From the NCBI GenBank assembly GCA_017305555.1, contig JAFKKM010000017.1, positions 1-64,000 of the forward strand: a stretch of DNA of 64,000 nucleotides, read 5' to 3'. The position numbers and the translations under genes are program-made. This document shows, piece by piece, positions 7,883 to 17,025 of this stretch. The notes under the pieces were generated by a model. The model saw only the letters and a program-made list of their open reading frames with translations, searched no databases and had not been told where the DNA came from. This DNA comes from Hyphomicrobiales bacterium. GTDB taxonomy: Bacteria; Pseudomonadota; Alphaproteobacteria; Rhizobiales; Xanthobacteraceae. Each line of letters opens with the position of its first letter. Position 1 is the first letter of the stretch.

Positions 7883-9019
7883 ATGCAAACATCTATGGAA
7901 GCAGGCCGGAGCGCCTCGGATTGGCAGGGGCCGCTCGACCGCATGATTAGGCGGGTCGAGCTTACGATGAAGGCCAATCTCAACGGATTCCCACATTATG
8001 GTGATCAGGAGACAGGCGAATGGGTGACCACAACGGACGGCTTTTGGACAGGTGGCTTCTGGGTCGGTGAGCTGTGGCTTGCTGCAAGTGCGACTGGGGA
8101 CCAGGCATTTCTTGACGCAGGACGTCAATGGCTCAAGCGCCTCGAGAAGCGCGTCGAAAGCCGCACCGTCTTTCGCGGCTTCATCTTCTACTACGGTGCT
8201 GTCACAGGGGCACTTCTTCATGGGGATGTGCTTTCCGAACAACTGGCCAAACGCGCGGCGCAGTCGCTCGGCCACCAGTTCGACAAAGCGGCTGGCCTGA
8301 TTCCACTTGGCAGGGAGGCCGAAGAAGCGCACACGGTGGGCGATGGCGAGGCCAACATAGACGGTCTACTCGCAACCCCGCTCATGCTCTGGGCCGCTTC
8401 GCGCCTTGGCGAGCCGAATCTGCGCAGGATTGCGCTCGACCACGCGTATAACAGCGCAAAGTTCTTCCTCCGCTCGGATGGCGGCGTTATCCAATCGGCA
8501 AGTTTCGATACCGCCACGGGCGACGTGATCCGGCGCTATACTCACAAGGGGTATGCCGATGATTCAATTTGGACGCGTGCTCAGGCGTGGGCGATGTTGG
8601 GATATGCGCTTTCGGCGCAGCTTGCGAAGGAAGAGCCTCGGCTCATTGAGCTAGCGGAGAAAGTTGCCGACTGGTGGCTTGCCAACGTTCCAAATGACCT
8701 GATCGCGTACTGGGACTTCTGCGCTCCCGTCACCCCTGAAACGAAGCGAGACACTTCCGGTACCTCAATCGCAGTTGCGGCGCTTTTAAAGCTCTCTTCC
8801 GTCCATCCTGACAGTGAAAAAGCCGCACGCTACGGCAAGGCAGCGCGCGACACAGTGAAGATACTTGTCGAGCGTCACCTGACTGAAAGCGGCATTCTTG
8901 CCGATGGTTGCTTCGACCCTAAGAACAAGAAAGCGATCGCCAACGAGTTGATCTGGGGTGATTACTTTCTTCTTGAATCGCTTGCGATTTTGAGCGGTCG
9001 ATTGCGTGTCGCAATCTGA
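7883..9019 (+). CDS. Glycoside hydrolase family 88-like protein
   Basis: A 378-residue protein resembling unsaturated glucuronyl hydrolases (GH88, alpha6/alpha6 barrel): DGFWTGGFWVGELWLAA near the N-terminus, ANIDGLLATPLMLWAA in the middle, HKGYADDSIWTRAQAWAMLGY, YWDFCAPVTPETKRDTSGTS and WGDYFLLESL near the end. The Asp of the NIDG segment fits the proposed catalytic Asp, but where family members read His-Asp-x-Gly-Phe it reads FRGFIF, so a second conserved Asp is missing. No signal peptide is seen, so it is probably cytoplasmic. Start ATG 7883 has AGGGG just upstream; GTG 7832, which overlaps the previous stop, and ATG 7856 are alternatives. A sugar hydrolase is unexpected among CoA-catabolic genes, and the substrate is not predictable. 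Confidence 0.8.
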   Translation: MQTSMEAGRSASDWQGPLDRMIRRVELTMKANLNGFPHYGDQETGEWVTTTDGFWTGGFWVGELWLAASATGDQAFLDAGRQWLKRLEKRVESRTVFRGFIFYYGAVTGALLHGDVLSEQLAKRAAQSLGHQFDKAAGLIPLGREAEEAHTVGDGEANIDGLLATPLMLWAASRLGEPNLRRIALDHAYNSAKFFLRSDGGVIQSASFDTATGDVIRRYTHKGYADDSIWTRAQAWAMLGYALSAQLAKEEPRLIELAEKVADWWLANVPNDLIAYWDFCAPVTPETKRDTSGTSIAVAALLKLSSVHPDSEKAARYGKAARDTVKILVERHLTESGILADGCFDPKNKKAIANELIWGDYFLLESLAILSGRLRVAI

Positions 9020-9147
9020 TCCTTGCTACTTCCGCCTGGCAGGTCGAATCGACGGCTTCACCAGAATCTGGGCGGACATGAACAACAAGCTGAGTACGTA
9101 TCTCGGTGTTTAAGTATTGAATTGATTTCAGAGGAGGAGACCAAACG

Positions 9148-10374
9148 ATGACTACCAAAGAGAAAATGTCCATTCTGTTTCTGGGTACGGCGCTCGCGCT
9201 CGGGACAATGACCAGTGCATTCGCGGGCGACAAGGTCGTCAAGATCGGCGTGCTCAACGACATGTCGGGCCTTTATGCCGATCTCGCCGGCCCGGGATCC
9301 GTGGTTGCCGCGCAGATGGCCGTCGAAGATTCCGGTCTGACCAAGAAAGGCTGGAAGATCGACGTGATCTCCGCTGATCATCAGAACAAGCCGGATATCG
9401 GGGTCAACATCGCGCGGCAGTGGATCGATGTCGACAAGGTCGACGTGATCTCCGACGTGCCGACCTCGTCGGTCGCGCTCGCAGTCGCGAACCTCGCCAA
9501 GGAAAAGAACAGCATCCTGCTCGATTCCGGCGCCGGTTCTTCGGACCTGACCAACAAGGCCTGTTCGCCCAACACCATCCACTGGACCTACGACACCTAC
9601 ACGCTGGCGCACGGCACCGGTACCGCGCTGACCAAGTCCGGCGGCAGCACCTGGTTCTTCCTGACCGCGGACTATGCCTTCGGCGCGGCGCTCGAGCGTG
9701 ACACCACTGCGGCGGTCGAGGCCGCGGGCGGCAAGGTCGTCGGCGCGGTCAAGCATCCGTTGAACACGGCCGACTTCTCCTCGTTCCTGCTTCAGGCGCA
9801 GGCCTCGAAGGCCAAGGTCATCGGTCTCGCCAATGCCGGCGGCGACACCGTCAATGCGATCAAGCAAGCGGCGGAATTCGGCATCACCAGCGGTGGCCAG
9901 AAGCTCGCCAGTTTGCTGATGTTCATTTCGGACGTCCATGCGCTCGGGCTTCAGACCGCCAAGGGTCTCAATATGACCGAGACGTTCTACTGGGACCTCA
10001 ACGACGGCACCCGCGCATTCTCCAAGCGCTTCCAGGACCGCATGAAGAACCACGCGATGCCAACGATGGTGCAGGCCGGCGTCTACTCATCGCTGCTGCA
10101 TTACTTCAAGGCGCTGGACTCACTCGGCGAGAATCCGCACGACGGTGCGAAGATGGTCGCCAAGATGAAGACGATGCCGACCGACGATCCAATCTTCGGC
10201 AAGGGCTCGATCGAGGCGAACGGCCGCGTGCTGCATCCGGCCTATCTGTTCGAAGTGAAGTCTCCGGCCGAATCCAAGGGGCCGTGGGACTACTACAAGC
10301 TGGTTGCGACCATTCCGGCAAACGAAGCGTTCACGCCGCTCGACAAGAGCACATGTCCGCTGTTGAAGAAGTAA
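9148..10374 (+). CDS. ABC transporter substrate-binding protein, Liv type (orphan 1)
   Basis: A 408-residue periplasmic binding protein of the type I, leucine/isoleucine/valine-like family. The N-terminus is a signal peptide (Lys-rich start, hydrophobic core, cleavage after AFA near residue 26), followed by KIGVLNDMSGLYADLAGPGSV, which opens the first lobe. GAGGAGG lies upstream of ATG 9148. It ends in CPLLKK. Two close paralogues occur at 20848 and 28248, with the same WTYDTY / WTYNTY, FFLTADYAFG / YFVTVDYAFG and HPLNTADFSSFLLQAQ-type blocks. None of the three has transport genes beside it. It presumably delivers the acid handled by this cluster to a permease encoded elsewhere, possibly one of the Liv systems at 32.6 or 53.7 kb. 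Confidence 0.93.
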   Translation: MTTKEKMSILFLGTALALGTMTSAFAGDKVVKIGVLNDMSGLYADLAGPGSVVAAQMAVEDSGLTKKGWKIDVISADHQNKPDIGVNIARQWIDVDKVDVISDVPTSSVALAVANLAKEKNSILLDSGAGSSDLTNKACSPNTIHWTYDTYTLAHGTGTALTKSGGSTWFFLTADYAFGAALERDTTAAVEAAGGKVVGAVKHPLNTADFSSFLLQAQASKAKVIGLANAGGDTVNAIKQAAEFGITSGGQKLASLLMFISDVHALGLQTAKGLNMTETFYWDLNDGTRAFSKRFQDRMKNHAMPTMVQAGVYSSLLHYFKALDSLGENPHDGAKMVAKMKTMPTDDPIFGKGSIEANGRVLHPAYLFEVKSPAESKGPWDYYKLVATIPANEAFTPLDKSTCPLLKK

Positions 10375-10382
10375 GTTAGCGA

Positions 10383-10407
10383 CGCCCGGCAGCCCCACTG
10401 CCGGGCG
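10383..10407 (+). terminator. Hairpin after orphan binding protein 1
   Basis: CGCCCGGCAG / CTGCCGGGCG forms a perfect 10-bp GC-rich stem with a 5-base loop, starting 8 bases after the stop codon. There is no clear T-run, so it may act as a 3'-end stabiliser or Rho-assisted terminator for this highly expressed class of gene. Confidence 0.6.
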
Positions 10408-10991
10408 CTTCGCTAAAAAGTCCGACGCCGGACGAACGCGCCATGTGTCCCAAGCGCGCGAGGCGAGCCGTTTTCCAGCAAACGGTTGCATTCGCTAAGA
10501 CCCGCGAATCTGAAATGGTTCTGGCGGATCATGGATTGGGGCCGGGGGGTCGCCGGGCATACCCGCACTAAAAATGCGCGATATAAAAGTAATCAGCCTT
10601 CCGCAGCCGTACCGGATGACTTCATGACGCCTATAGCGTGAAGATCGAACCACCTGTTCAACATCTCATGATCGGCTTGCTGGTCGCCACGGCCGCCAAC
10701 TGCTTCGGTGGATTGATGCCGGAAAGCGTTTGGAGGCACAGCATATGTGCGCAATTTGTCTCGTCCTGTTGAAATGGTTATTCACACTTGCGCGATATGA
10801 TGTTGCCTTACCTGTGAATACTGATTGAACTTTGACCCCTCAATCAGATCATGGGCAAATCTAAAGCTTTGTTTTCATTGATGCGAGAGCGGTGACCCTG
10901 GCGCCGATCGGCGTCCAAACCCCGCGCCGAAACACAAAAAGGAACAGCTGACCTTGAACGCGACCGCTGTCCACCGCGTCCTTCCTCCCAT
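10408..10991. other. Non-coding region between catabolic module and island
   Basis: About 580 bases with no supported gene on either strand. A short rightward frame in the 10640-10830 range has no recognisable family and no good start signal. The base composition becomes more AT-rich to the right, in keeping with the start of an acquired segment. Confidence 0.4.
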
Positions 10992-11432
10992 TTACGTCGG
11001 TTTAATTGTTTTCGCTTTTTGTAAGATAGGCCCCGCCTTTCGCAATATGTCCCGCTCCTTCGAGGTTAGACGCGTTAGATCAAGCGAGACCTCGTCTTTG
11101 ACATCGTTGACGTGAAACTCGGCTGCAAACTTCGCTGCAAGAGCGGCAGCCTTTTCACTCCCCTTCAATGCGCTGCGCAACAATTGCTCATGCAGAACGA
11201 CGATCGCGGGCAATTTACGTTTTGATCGTCCGTCTCCGACGCTGACCTCCTGCATGTAAACATCAACAATCGACTGACGGACGTTGCGAAGTTTAGATCG
11301 CGCCGGCCTACCAGATGGATTTCCCGACGTGTTCGGCTTGAATCGTGTGTGCAGCGGCGGATTGCCATATCCGACCCTCTGCGGCTGTAATGGCGTTCTG
11401 CCGTTATCGTCGTCTCTGTCGTCAGCTGTCAC
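10992..11432 (-). CDS. DUF5681 domain protein
   Basis: A 146-residue protein with the DUF5681 signature VGYGNPPLHTRFKPNTSGNP-SGRP near residues 20-42, a basic, Pro/Gly-rich N-terminal motif found in small proteins near phage-like and DNA-modification genes in alphaproteobacteria. The rest is predicted helical, ending in a Lys-rich tail. The start is GTG at 11432 and overlaps the stop of the upstream methyltransferase (GTGA at 11429-11432), so the two are co-translated. Molecular function is not established for this family; the coupling suggests a DNA-associated role with the methyltransferase. Confidence 0.82.
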   Translation of the reverse strand: MTADDRDDDNGRTPLQPQRVGYGNPPLHTRFKPNTSGNPSGRPARSKLRNVRQSIVDVYMQEVSVGDGRSKRKLPAIVVLHEQLLRSALKGSEKAAALAAKFAAEFHVNDVKDEVSLDLTRLTSKERDILRKAGPILQKAKTIKPT

Positions 11433-12847
11433 GATCTCACCCTCCGAATTTTCCGGGTCTGACCTTTAGCAATTTCGTCAAAAGTTCGACCGGTTTTGAC
11501 GTGAATAGCATCCTTGCCCGAGAACGACTGGAAACGCCTGATCGTCACATCGACAAAACGAGGCTCAATTTCAACCGCCCTCGCACATCGTCCAAGTCTC
11601 TCGGCTGCAAGAACAATCGTCCCGGATCCACAAAATGTATCCAAGACGATATCGTTGCGCCTCGTACAGTCGCGCAGAATATCGCACACGAGAGCAACCG
11701 GCTTTACCGTAGGATGATCGCGGAGATTGTCCATCCGTCCAGGGCCAAAGGAATTTACCCCAGGATAGTGCCAAACGTTCGTTCGTGAGCGACCGTGTCT
11801 TCCTAGTTGAATGTTATTCAGATGTGCCGCATCCCCAACTCGGAATACGGCGACATGCTCATGTTGACTTCTATAGAGGGGACCCTGTCCGGCATTATTC
11901 TTGACCCAAATGGCCATATTAATGAATGCGTCGTACGCGCTGTTGCCGGCCGCGATGAGTTCTTTGAGGTGCCGCCAATCCATAAACGTGTAGTTTAGAG
12001 CGCCAGGCCGCGAAAACGCGGCAGCCGCTCGAAGCGACTCCTTCAAGAAGGATTCGAATTGTGATGAACTCATTTCGCCCGACGCCATGGCAAATTCTTT
12101 GTGCTTAACGCTCCCTCGTCCGCCGATACCTTTGATATGTAGATTGTAGGGAGGATCCAGCACCGCTACGTCAGCTCGATCGGAGCCCATCAGCTGTTTA
12201 AGTACCGTCATATCGCGGCCGTCTGCACAAATGAGCCGATGATCGCCAAGCTTCCAAAGATCGCCGAGCTGACTGACGACTATTTCGTCCGGATGGAAAT
12301 CGGGCACTATATCTGCAGGATCGACCGTCTCATTTTCGTGGTCAAGAATTAGCCGGTCAAGTTCCGCTGTCTCAAAGCCGGTGATTTCAATGGTCAGGCT
12401 GGGCTCTTCGAGGACCAAAAGGTTCGACAATTCTTTCAGCTCCAGCGTTAGCTCCGAGCTATTCCATCTCGCCAATTCGGCAAGCTTGTTATCGCTCAAC
12501 TGGAATGCGCGAAGCTTCGCTTCAGAAAGATTCCCCGTCCGCATAACCGGGACGGTCCGCATCCCATACTGTTTTGCCGCCGCGAGCCGTGCGGCGCCGG
12601 CGCGAACGATATCATTTTCATCAGCGACAATTACGCTGAGGAATCCAAAAGTCTGAATGCTCTTCGTTAGCGCCTCGATGAGCCGCCGAGGATGGTTGCG
12701 AAGCTCTCGAGCCGACAACTTCAATCGCTCGATCGCGACTTCTTCGATGATGTTTGACTGACTTACGTGCTGGTTCGCAGCGACGGAGGTCGGATCATTA
12801 TGATCCTTACGTCTGCGTTGACCTTGGATCTTGCGCTTCGTGTTCAC
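11429..12847 (-). CDS. DNA methyltransferase with N-terminal ParB-like domain
   Basis: A 472-residue protein. The first third is a ParB/Srx-like nuclease-type domain (NHPRRLIEALTKSIQTFGFLS, DIVRAGAARLAAAKQYGMRTVPV). The C-terminal two thirds is an amino-methyltransferase: DPPYN (motif IV, about 235), then HPTVKPVALV and LDTFCGSGTIVLAAERLGR (motif I) near the end. Motif IV before motif I is the beta-class order, as in CcrM, so the product is N6-methyladenine or N4-methylcytosine. Start GTG 12847 has GGAG six bases upstream; a GTG at 12907 lacks one. No restriction endonuclease is adjacent, so this looks like an orphan methyltransferase, common on islands and prophages. It is coupled to the DUF5681 gene. 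Confidence 0.88.
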   Translation of the reverse strand: MNTKRKIQGQRRRKDHNDPTSVAANQHVSQSNIIEEVAIERLKLSARELRNHPRRLIEALTKSIQTFGFLSVIVADENDIVRAGAARLAAAKQYGMRTVPVMRTGNLSEAKLRAFQLSDNKLAELARWNSSELTLELKELSNLLVLEEPSLTIEITGFETAELDRLILDHENETVDPADIVPDFHPDEIVVSQLGDLWKLGDHRLICADGRDMTVLKQLMGSDRADVAVLDPPYNLHIKGIGGRGSVKHKEFAMASGEMSSSQFESFLKESLRAAAAFSRPGALNYTFMDWRHLKELIAAGNSAYDAFINMAIWVKNNAGQGPLYRSQHEHVAVFRVGDAAHLNNIQLGRHGRSRTNVWHYPGVNSFGPGRMDNLRDHPTVKPVALVCDILRDCTRRNDIVLDTFCGSGTIVLAAERLGRCARAVEIEPRFVDVTIRRFQSFSGKDAIHVKTGRTFDEIAKGQTRKIRRVRS

Positions 12848-12980
12848 CGGATGCTCCACTGATTCTAAGTGAAGCTCCCAATAAGAGCAGTTTCCAAGAG
12901 AATGCACGTGTGTAGATACCAGCCGAATTATGGCGATGCCAATCGAATTGTGGCAATGCAGACGACAAGCGTAATAGCGG

Positions 12981-13694
12981 CTATCCGACCTTCGGTCGTC
13001 GAATTGGAACTAGAAGTCCAGCCTTGGCAAGGGCGTCTGAGATTTTCTGCCGAGAGATTGACTTGATATCGTCGTTTGCTTTTAAAAAGTCGGCTTGGAT
13101 TTCCTTCAAACCTGCAACTTTGAGTCTCGGCCGGTCATCATTCTTTGCAAAAGAAGAGTAGTCGAGCACGCGCACTTCGGGTAAACCCACAGACAAATGG
13201 ACCGGCAAGCTTGCGAAGGGATTGCGATAGCAACGATCAAACTCCCCCGTCTTATCGACAGCGAATTTTATGATTCGGCGCTCTAGGTCCGTCAATTCGT
13301 ATGGTAGCCGAGCCGGCACAACCTCTACAGCACGGAGTTTCGCTCCGTTCTTGAGACGTAGGTCGCCGCTGCTATAAATTTCTGCATCGTTCAATTGAAA
13401 GATATCAAAAGATTCGCGTTTCGCTCCGTGTTCTCGTTTGGCAAGAAAGGTTGACGACGTTGCGAGCGGAACGACGAACGAATGATCTCTGGTAGTGCTT
13501 GTGAAGGCGCAACGCACAAGGCCCACGACGTCGCGAGATGGAAGCCTTAGGCCATCGACTTGAATTTTTGCCGTAATATCGGGCGCGAATCCGTGTCCGA
13601 GCTTAAGATCGAGTTCCGCTTCGAACACAGCTATCGCATCATTGATTGTGCGTCGATGGGCCCGTTCATTTTGTCGCAGAAATTCGTACTTCAT
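12981..13694 (-). CDS. Unknown protein of the methyltransferase island
   Basis: A 237-residue protein that I do not recognise. It is rich in charged residues, has no signal peptide or membrane segment, and ends in KSISRQKISDALAKAGLLVPIRRPKVG, which could form a short helix-turn-helix-like DNA-contacting tail. Start ATG 13694 is supported by GGAG eight bases upstream; an upstream in-frame start at 13733 lacks support. It is the first gene of a leftward set with the ParB-methyltransferase and DUF5681 genes, about 130 bases from the methyltransferase. A role linked to that enzyme is plausible from position only. Confidence 0.65.
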   Translation of the reverse strand: MKYEFLRQNERAHRRTINDAIAVFEAELDLKLGHGFAPDITAKIQVDGLRLPSRDVVGLVRCAFTSTTRDHSFVVPLATSSTFLAKREHGAKRESFDIFQLNDAEIYSSGDLRLKNGAKLRAVEVVPARLPYELTDLERRIIKFAVDKTGEFDRCYRNPFASLPVHLSVGLPEVRVLDYSSFAKNDDRPRLKVAGLKEIQADFLKANDDIKSISRQKISDALAKAGLLVPIRRPKVG

Positions 13695-14037
13695 CCTATT
13701 GACTCCGAAGGCGGATGAGATCCTGCAAGTCAAACATCTGATTTGTTAGCCTAGAAATGACTTGTAGATCCTGTCAAGACGAAGGCCTGAAGGTGGTAAG
13801 AATTCCGCCTGCGATTTACAAAGCTGCCACCGGGCTTTCAGGTGAAGCATGGCAATGAGGGTGCTTGACTGCAAGCATTTGTCGTCATGCTACGCATTCT
13901 TGGTGTTGCGCGGCAGAATAGGCCCGAGGCAGACGGTCATCGATTTGGTTGTCCCACAAGCCACAAAACATGGGTGCGAGAAATGGACGCTTGCCGAGAG
14001 CGATTGGCCGGTCTTGGATGATCCCTGACCGGCATCA

Positions 14038-14305
14038 GAAAATCCCTGTTATTGTCGAAAGAATTCCCTGTTCGGCCAAGCGGGAAATTTACTGCAATCC
14101 TTTGAACTTTCGAGGAAATAGCGGCGGAGCTGGGAGGTCGAAGGCACGTTTTGCGAAGAATCCCTGCTATTTTCCCTGATAGCAGGGAATATCGAGGCTG
14201 AGACTCGTTCGCATCCGACTGCATCCGCCACCACCCAGTCCTGACAAACCCGGCATCCGTGGCGACCACCAAAGTTGGCCGTTTTTCGCGGGCTTTCTGG
14301 TATGG
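14038..14305. repeat. Dispersed repeat, copy A
   Basis: A segment of about 265 bases that recurs, same orientation, at 32123-32387. Both copies contain several TTCCCTG words, a TTCCCTG/CAGGGAA hairpin with a 4-base loop (here 14172-14189), and a well-conserved block with CATCCGACTGC, TCCGCCACCACCCAGTC and AAACCCGG. The distance from the first CCCTG to the hairpin CCCTG is 131 bases in both copies. Frames across it are open but look spurious. I know similar sequences as non-coding repeats near recombinases in rhizobial genomes. The serine-recombinase remnant lies 270 bases to the right. Confidence 0.7.
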
Positions 14306-14571
14306 TTTTTCCTGGCTTCCGTCTCTGCCGGCAGTCATCCTCAGACCTTAGCGATTTTGGGGCGTCTGTCTCCGCGGCACAAATTCCCGTTCCTGTCCGA
14401 TCGGTCGGAAGCCCGCTCATCTTATTTCAGATCATGGAGGAAGCAGAGAATGCGGGCCAACTGGCGCAGGGCCTTTCACCACTTATTGCCGACTTGGGCC
14501 GCGCCGAGACTCGGTTTCCAGTTGGCGATACAGGCTATCGGCGGGTGCGCGTTAGGAATGCACACTGCTGA

Positions 14572-14940
14572 CTACGCGGGTGAGAGGCCAAGTGCCTCGA
14601 GCTGACGATCCCACTGGATCGGGAGGTCGCGAAGCTGTTCAACACCGATGCCACGAGGCAGCCGACCCTCGACCGCCGCCTTGACCAGCGTCGGAGACAA
14701 GAACGCCAGCGACAGTGTCATGTTGACGTACCGAAGGCTACAATGCTCGCGTCGCGCAATTGCCTGGACGTCCGTTGCTGAGTCCGAGATAAGTTCATCA
14801 AGCCATCGGCGCCCACGGGCAATTGCTGCGACCAGCGTGGCACGCCGTTCCAGCTTCATCGGGCGCAGCGGAAAGTTGGCTGATGTCGGTTGCAGAATCG
14901 ACCGTGCCATTCGTGACAGCGGCATGATCCACGGGATCAT
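14572..14940 (-). pseudogene. Remnant of a large serine recombinase (C-terminal end)
   Basis: The frame encodes LVAAIARGRRWLDELISDS, VQAIARREHCSLRYVNMTLSLAFLSP and LVKAAVEGRLPRGIGVEQLRDLPIQWDRQLEALGL, which matches the extreme C-terminus of site-specific recombinases of the resolvase/invertase superfamily. The N-terminal catalytic serine domain and zinc-ribbon region (some 400 residues) are absent; nothing similar continues beyond 14940. It is therefore a decayed element, probably the enzyme that once moved the neighbouring island. It lies next to dispersed repeat copy A. Confidence 0.75.
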
Positions 14941-15053
14941 GACGATGAGATCAGCTTCAGCAGTCCCCTCATCCGCTATGAGGTCGCCTAAGAAAGCATT
15001 CGTGTTAAGTAAGAATGGTCATTCGAGCGAAGTTCTCATACGCGGTGGCTCGA

Positions 15054-15830
15054 TCAACATCCTTCGAAATTCGGGATGCGACGCTCGGCGGTTGCTTTGA
15101 CGCCTTCTGCGAAATCAGCGGTCTCGCGCAACCAGCTTTGTTGGTCGAGTTCATGGTCCGTTGCCGCTTTGACACGATCAGCCAATCCGGCGCGCATGGT
15201 CGCGCGGGTGGAAATCAGTCCGAGGGGTGAGTTCTCAGCAATCTCAGCCGCAAGCTTAAGCGCCGCTGTCCTCACCTGATCCTGAGCGGCCAGAACGCTG
15301 GCCAGCCCCATCTTGAATGCCTCCTCGCCGGTTACGCGACGGCTTGTATAAAACATCAACGCTGCATTGGTCTGGCCGATCGCTTCCGGCAACGTCACCG
15401 TCAAGCCGAAGCCGGGGTGGAAGCCGAGGCGGGTAAAGTTTGCAGCGAAGCGTGCTTCCGGACAGGTGACTCGGAAATCAGCCGACATCGCAAGACCAAA
15501 GCCTCCGCCGATCGCCGCACCATGCACAGCCGCGACGATCGGCTTCTTGTTGCGGAATATTCTGACAGCCTCAACGTAGAGTTCACCAGAATTGCGCCGT
15601 CCGCCATCCGACTCCGCATCCGTCGCTGGAGTATTAAAGTTGGCACCAGCACAAAATGCTTTACCTTGAGCAGCGAGCACCACGGCGCGGCAATTTGCAT
15701 CCGCATCGATCTGATCCAGTTGATCGGCAATCTGCCGGATCAAATCGAGGTCGAAATAATTCAACGGCGGCCGGCAAATCTCGATCGTTGCGACGTGGTT
15801 TGACGACGTAACCTGAAGATCATGACTCAT
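15054..15830 (-). CDS. Enoyl-CoA hydratase/isomerase family protein
   Basis: A 258-residue crotonase-fold enzyme. It shows AFCAGANFNTP (oxyanion-hole loop) and GAAIGGGFGLAMSADFRV, the second oxyanion-hole segment of the family, followed by a typical C-terminal helical region. It probably hydrates the enoyl-CoA produced by the two acyl-CoA dehydrogenase genes just upstream in the same leftward unit (15852 and 17026). The classical pair of acidic catalytic residues is not clearly present, so isomerase or hydrolase activity is also possible. Confidence 0.88.
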   Translation of the reverse strand: MSHDLQVTSSNHVATIEICRPPLNYFDLDLIRQIADQLDQIDADANCRAVVLAAQGKAFCAGANFNTPATDAESDGGRRNSGELYVEAVRIFRNKKPIVAAVHGAAIGGGFGLAMSADFRVTCPEARFAANFTRLGFHPGFGLTVTLPEAIGQTNAALMFYTSRRVTGEEAFKMGLASVLAAQDQVRTAALKLAAEIAENSPLGLISTRATMRAGLADRVKAATDHELDQQSWLRETADFAEGVKATAERRIPNFEGC

Positions 15831-15851
15831 CCGGGATTCCTTTGGACAGTG

Positions 15852-17012
15852 TCAGCGCAGGCCGAGCCCACGCGCGATGATTCCACGCAGCACCTCAGTG
15901 GTGCCGCCTTGGATAGTGAGTTTCGGCGCGATCTTGAGATAAAATGCCAGCTGCTGCTCGAACGTCTCATGGTTAGCGGAGTCCGCCGAAAGAAAAGCGG
16001 CAAGCTCACGCACACGATGCGGCAGTCCTTGCTCCCAGATCGTTCCGAGATCCTTGACGATTGCCGCTTCGACTACCGGCTCCTTGCCGGCCTCGAGCAT
16101 ACCAGCTACCGAAACCGACATACGACGCAAGGTATGAAGCTGCGCCACCAGACGCCCGATGCCTTCCGCCGTACGAGCATCGGGCTTTCCTCCGATCGCG
16201 CGCACCAATTCGCTCAGGGCGCTATAGGTTTCGAGAAACCGCTCCGGTCCACTCCGCTCATAAGCGAGTTCGCTAGTCGCCTGTTTCCACGCGCCATCGA
16301 TCTCGCCGATGACATGATCGTCGGGGATCAGCGCATTGTCGAAAACGACCTCATTGAACTCCTTCTGGCCGCTCATCTGGCCAATCAGATTACATGTGAT
16401 GCCCGGGGTTTTCATGTCGACAAGAAAGGACGTCAGACCGTGCCGGCGGTTTTCCGGGGTTGGCGGCGACGTGCGGAACAAACCGATCATGTAGTCGGAT
16501 TGATGCGCATTGCTGGTCCAGATCTTGGTGCCGTTAATCAGCCAGCCACCATTGGTTTTAGTCGCCTTTGTTCTTGCCGCGAACAGATCGGAGCCAGAGC
16601 CCGGCTCGCTCATCCCGATGCAGAAGCTCACTTCGCCGCGAATGATCCGGGGAAGGACATTCTGCCTGATGGTTTCGCTCGCATAACGGATCAGGGTCGG
16701 ACCACTCTGACGGTCTGCCACAAAGAAGCGGCGCGTCGGCGCATTGGCGACGCGCATTTCCTCGGTGACGACATAACGTTCGAGGAAACTTCGCTCCTGG
16801 CCTCCGTACTTCTTGGGCCACGTCATCCCGATCCAGCCGCGCTCACCCACCCGCCGACTGAAGCCGTCGACGTCGGCCGAATCGTCCCTCGGGTCATGCG
16901 GATTGAACGTGCCGCGCGCGACCTCCTCAGCGAGGAACGCCCGGACTATTTTGCGCAGTTCCTGACAATGGGCGGGCAAACGGATCGGATCGAATCGAAG
17001 TGCAACAGTCAT
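15852..17012 (-). CDS. Acyl-CoA dehydrogenase, large-subunit type
   Basis: A 386-residue acyl-CoA dehydrogenase: YGGQERSFLERYVVTEEM near the N-terminus, CIGMSEPGSGSDLFAARTKA and GTKIWTSNAHQSDY in the middle, and IQGGTTEVLRGIIARGLGL at the end. The start is ATG 17012, with AGGAG six bases upstream; the frame is open further but without support. The adjacent gene (17026) encodes a shorter dehydrogenase homologue. Such side-by-side pairs often form alpha2beta2 heterotetramers that act on bulky CoA esters such as steroid side chains or ring-cleavage products, so I infer the two proteins work together. Confidence 0.9.
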   Translation of the reverse strand: MTVALRFDPIRLPAHCQELRKIVRAFLAEEVARGTFNPHDPRDDSADVDGFSRRVGERGWIGMTWPKKYGGQERSFLERYVVTEEMRVANAPTRRFFVADRQSGPTLIRYASETIRQNVLPRIIRGEVSFCIGMSEPGSGSDLFAARTKATKTNGGWLINGTKIWTSNAHQSDYMIGLFRTSPPTPENRRHGLTSFLVDMKTPGITCNLIGQMSGQKEFNEVVFDNALIPDDHVIGEIDGAWKQATSELAYERSGPERFLETYSALSELVRAIGGKPDARTAEGIGRLVAQLHTLRRMSVSVAGMLEAGKEPVVEAAIVKDLGTIWEQGLPHRVRELAAFLSADSANHETFEQQLAFYLKIAPKLTIQGGTTEVLRGIIARGLGLR

Positions 17013-17025
17013 AGTCCGCTCCTGA

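Noticed and set aside
9058..10053. A 331-residue leftward open frame
   Set aside because: Antisense to orphan binding protein 1, whose signal peptide, ribosome binding site and family motifs are convincing.
11429..12847. Complete restriction-modification system
   Set aside because: No endonuclease-like gene is adjacent; the 237-residue neighbour shows no recognisable nuclease motif.
14049..14420. A 123-residue leftward frame in repeat copy A
   Set aside because: The same non-coding repeat gives a different, shorter frame at 32056-32319; the conservation is at the DNA level, not in a protein.
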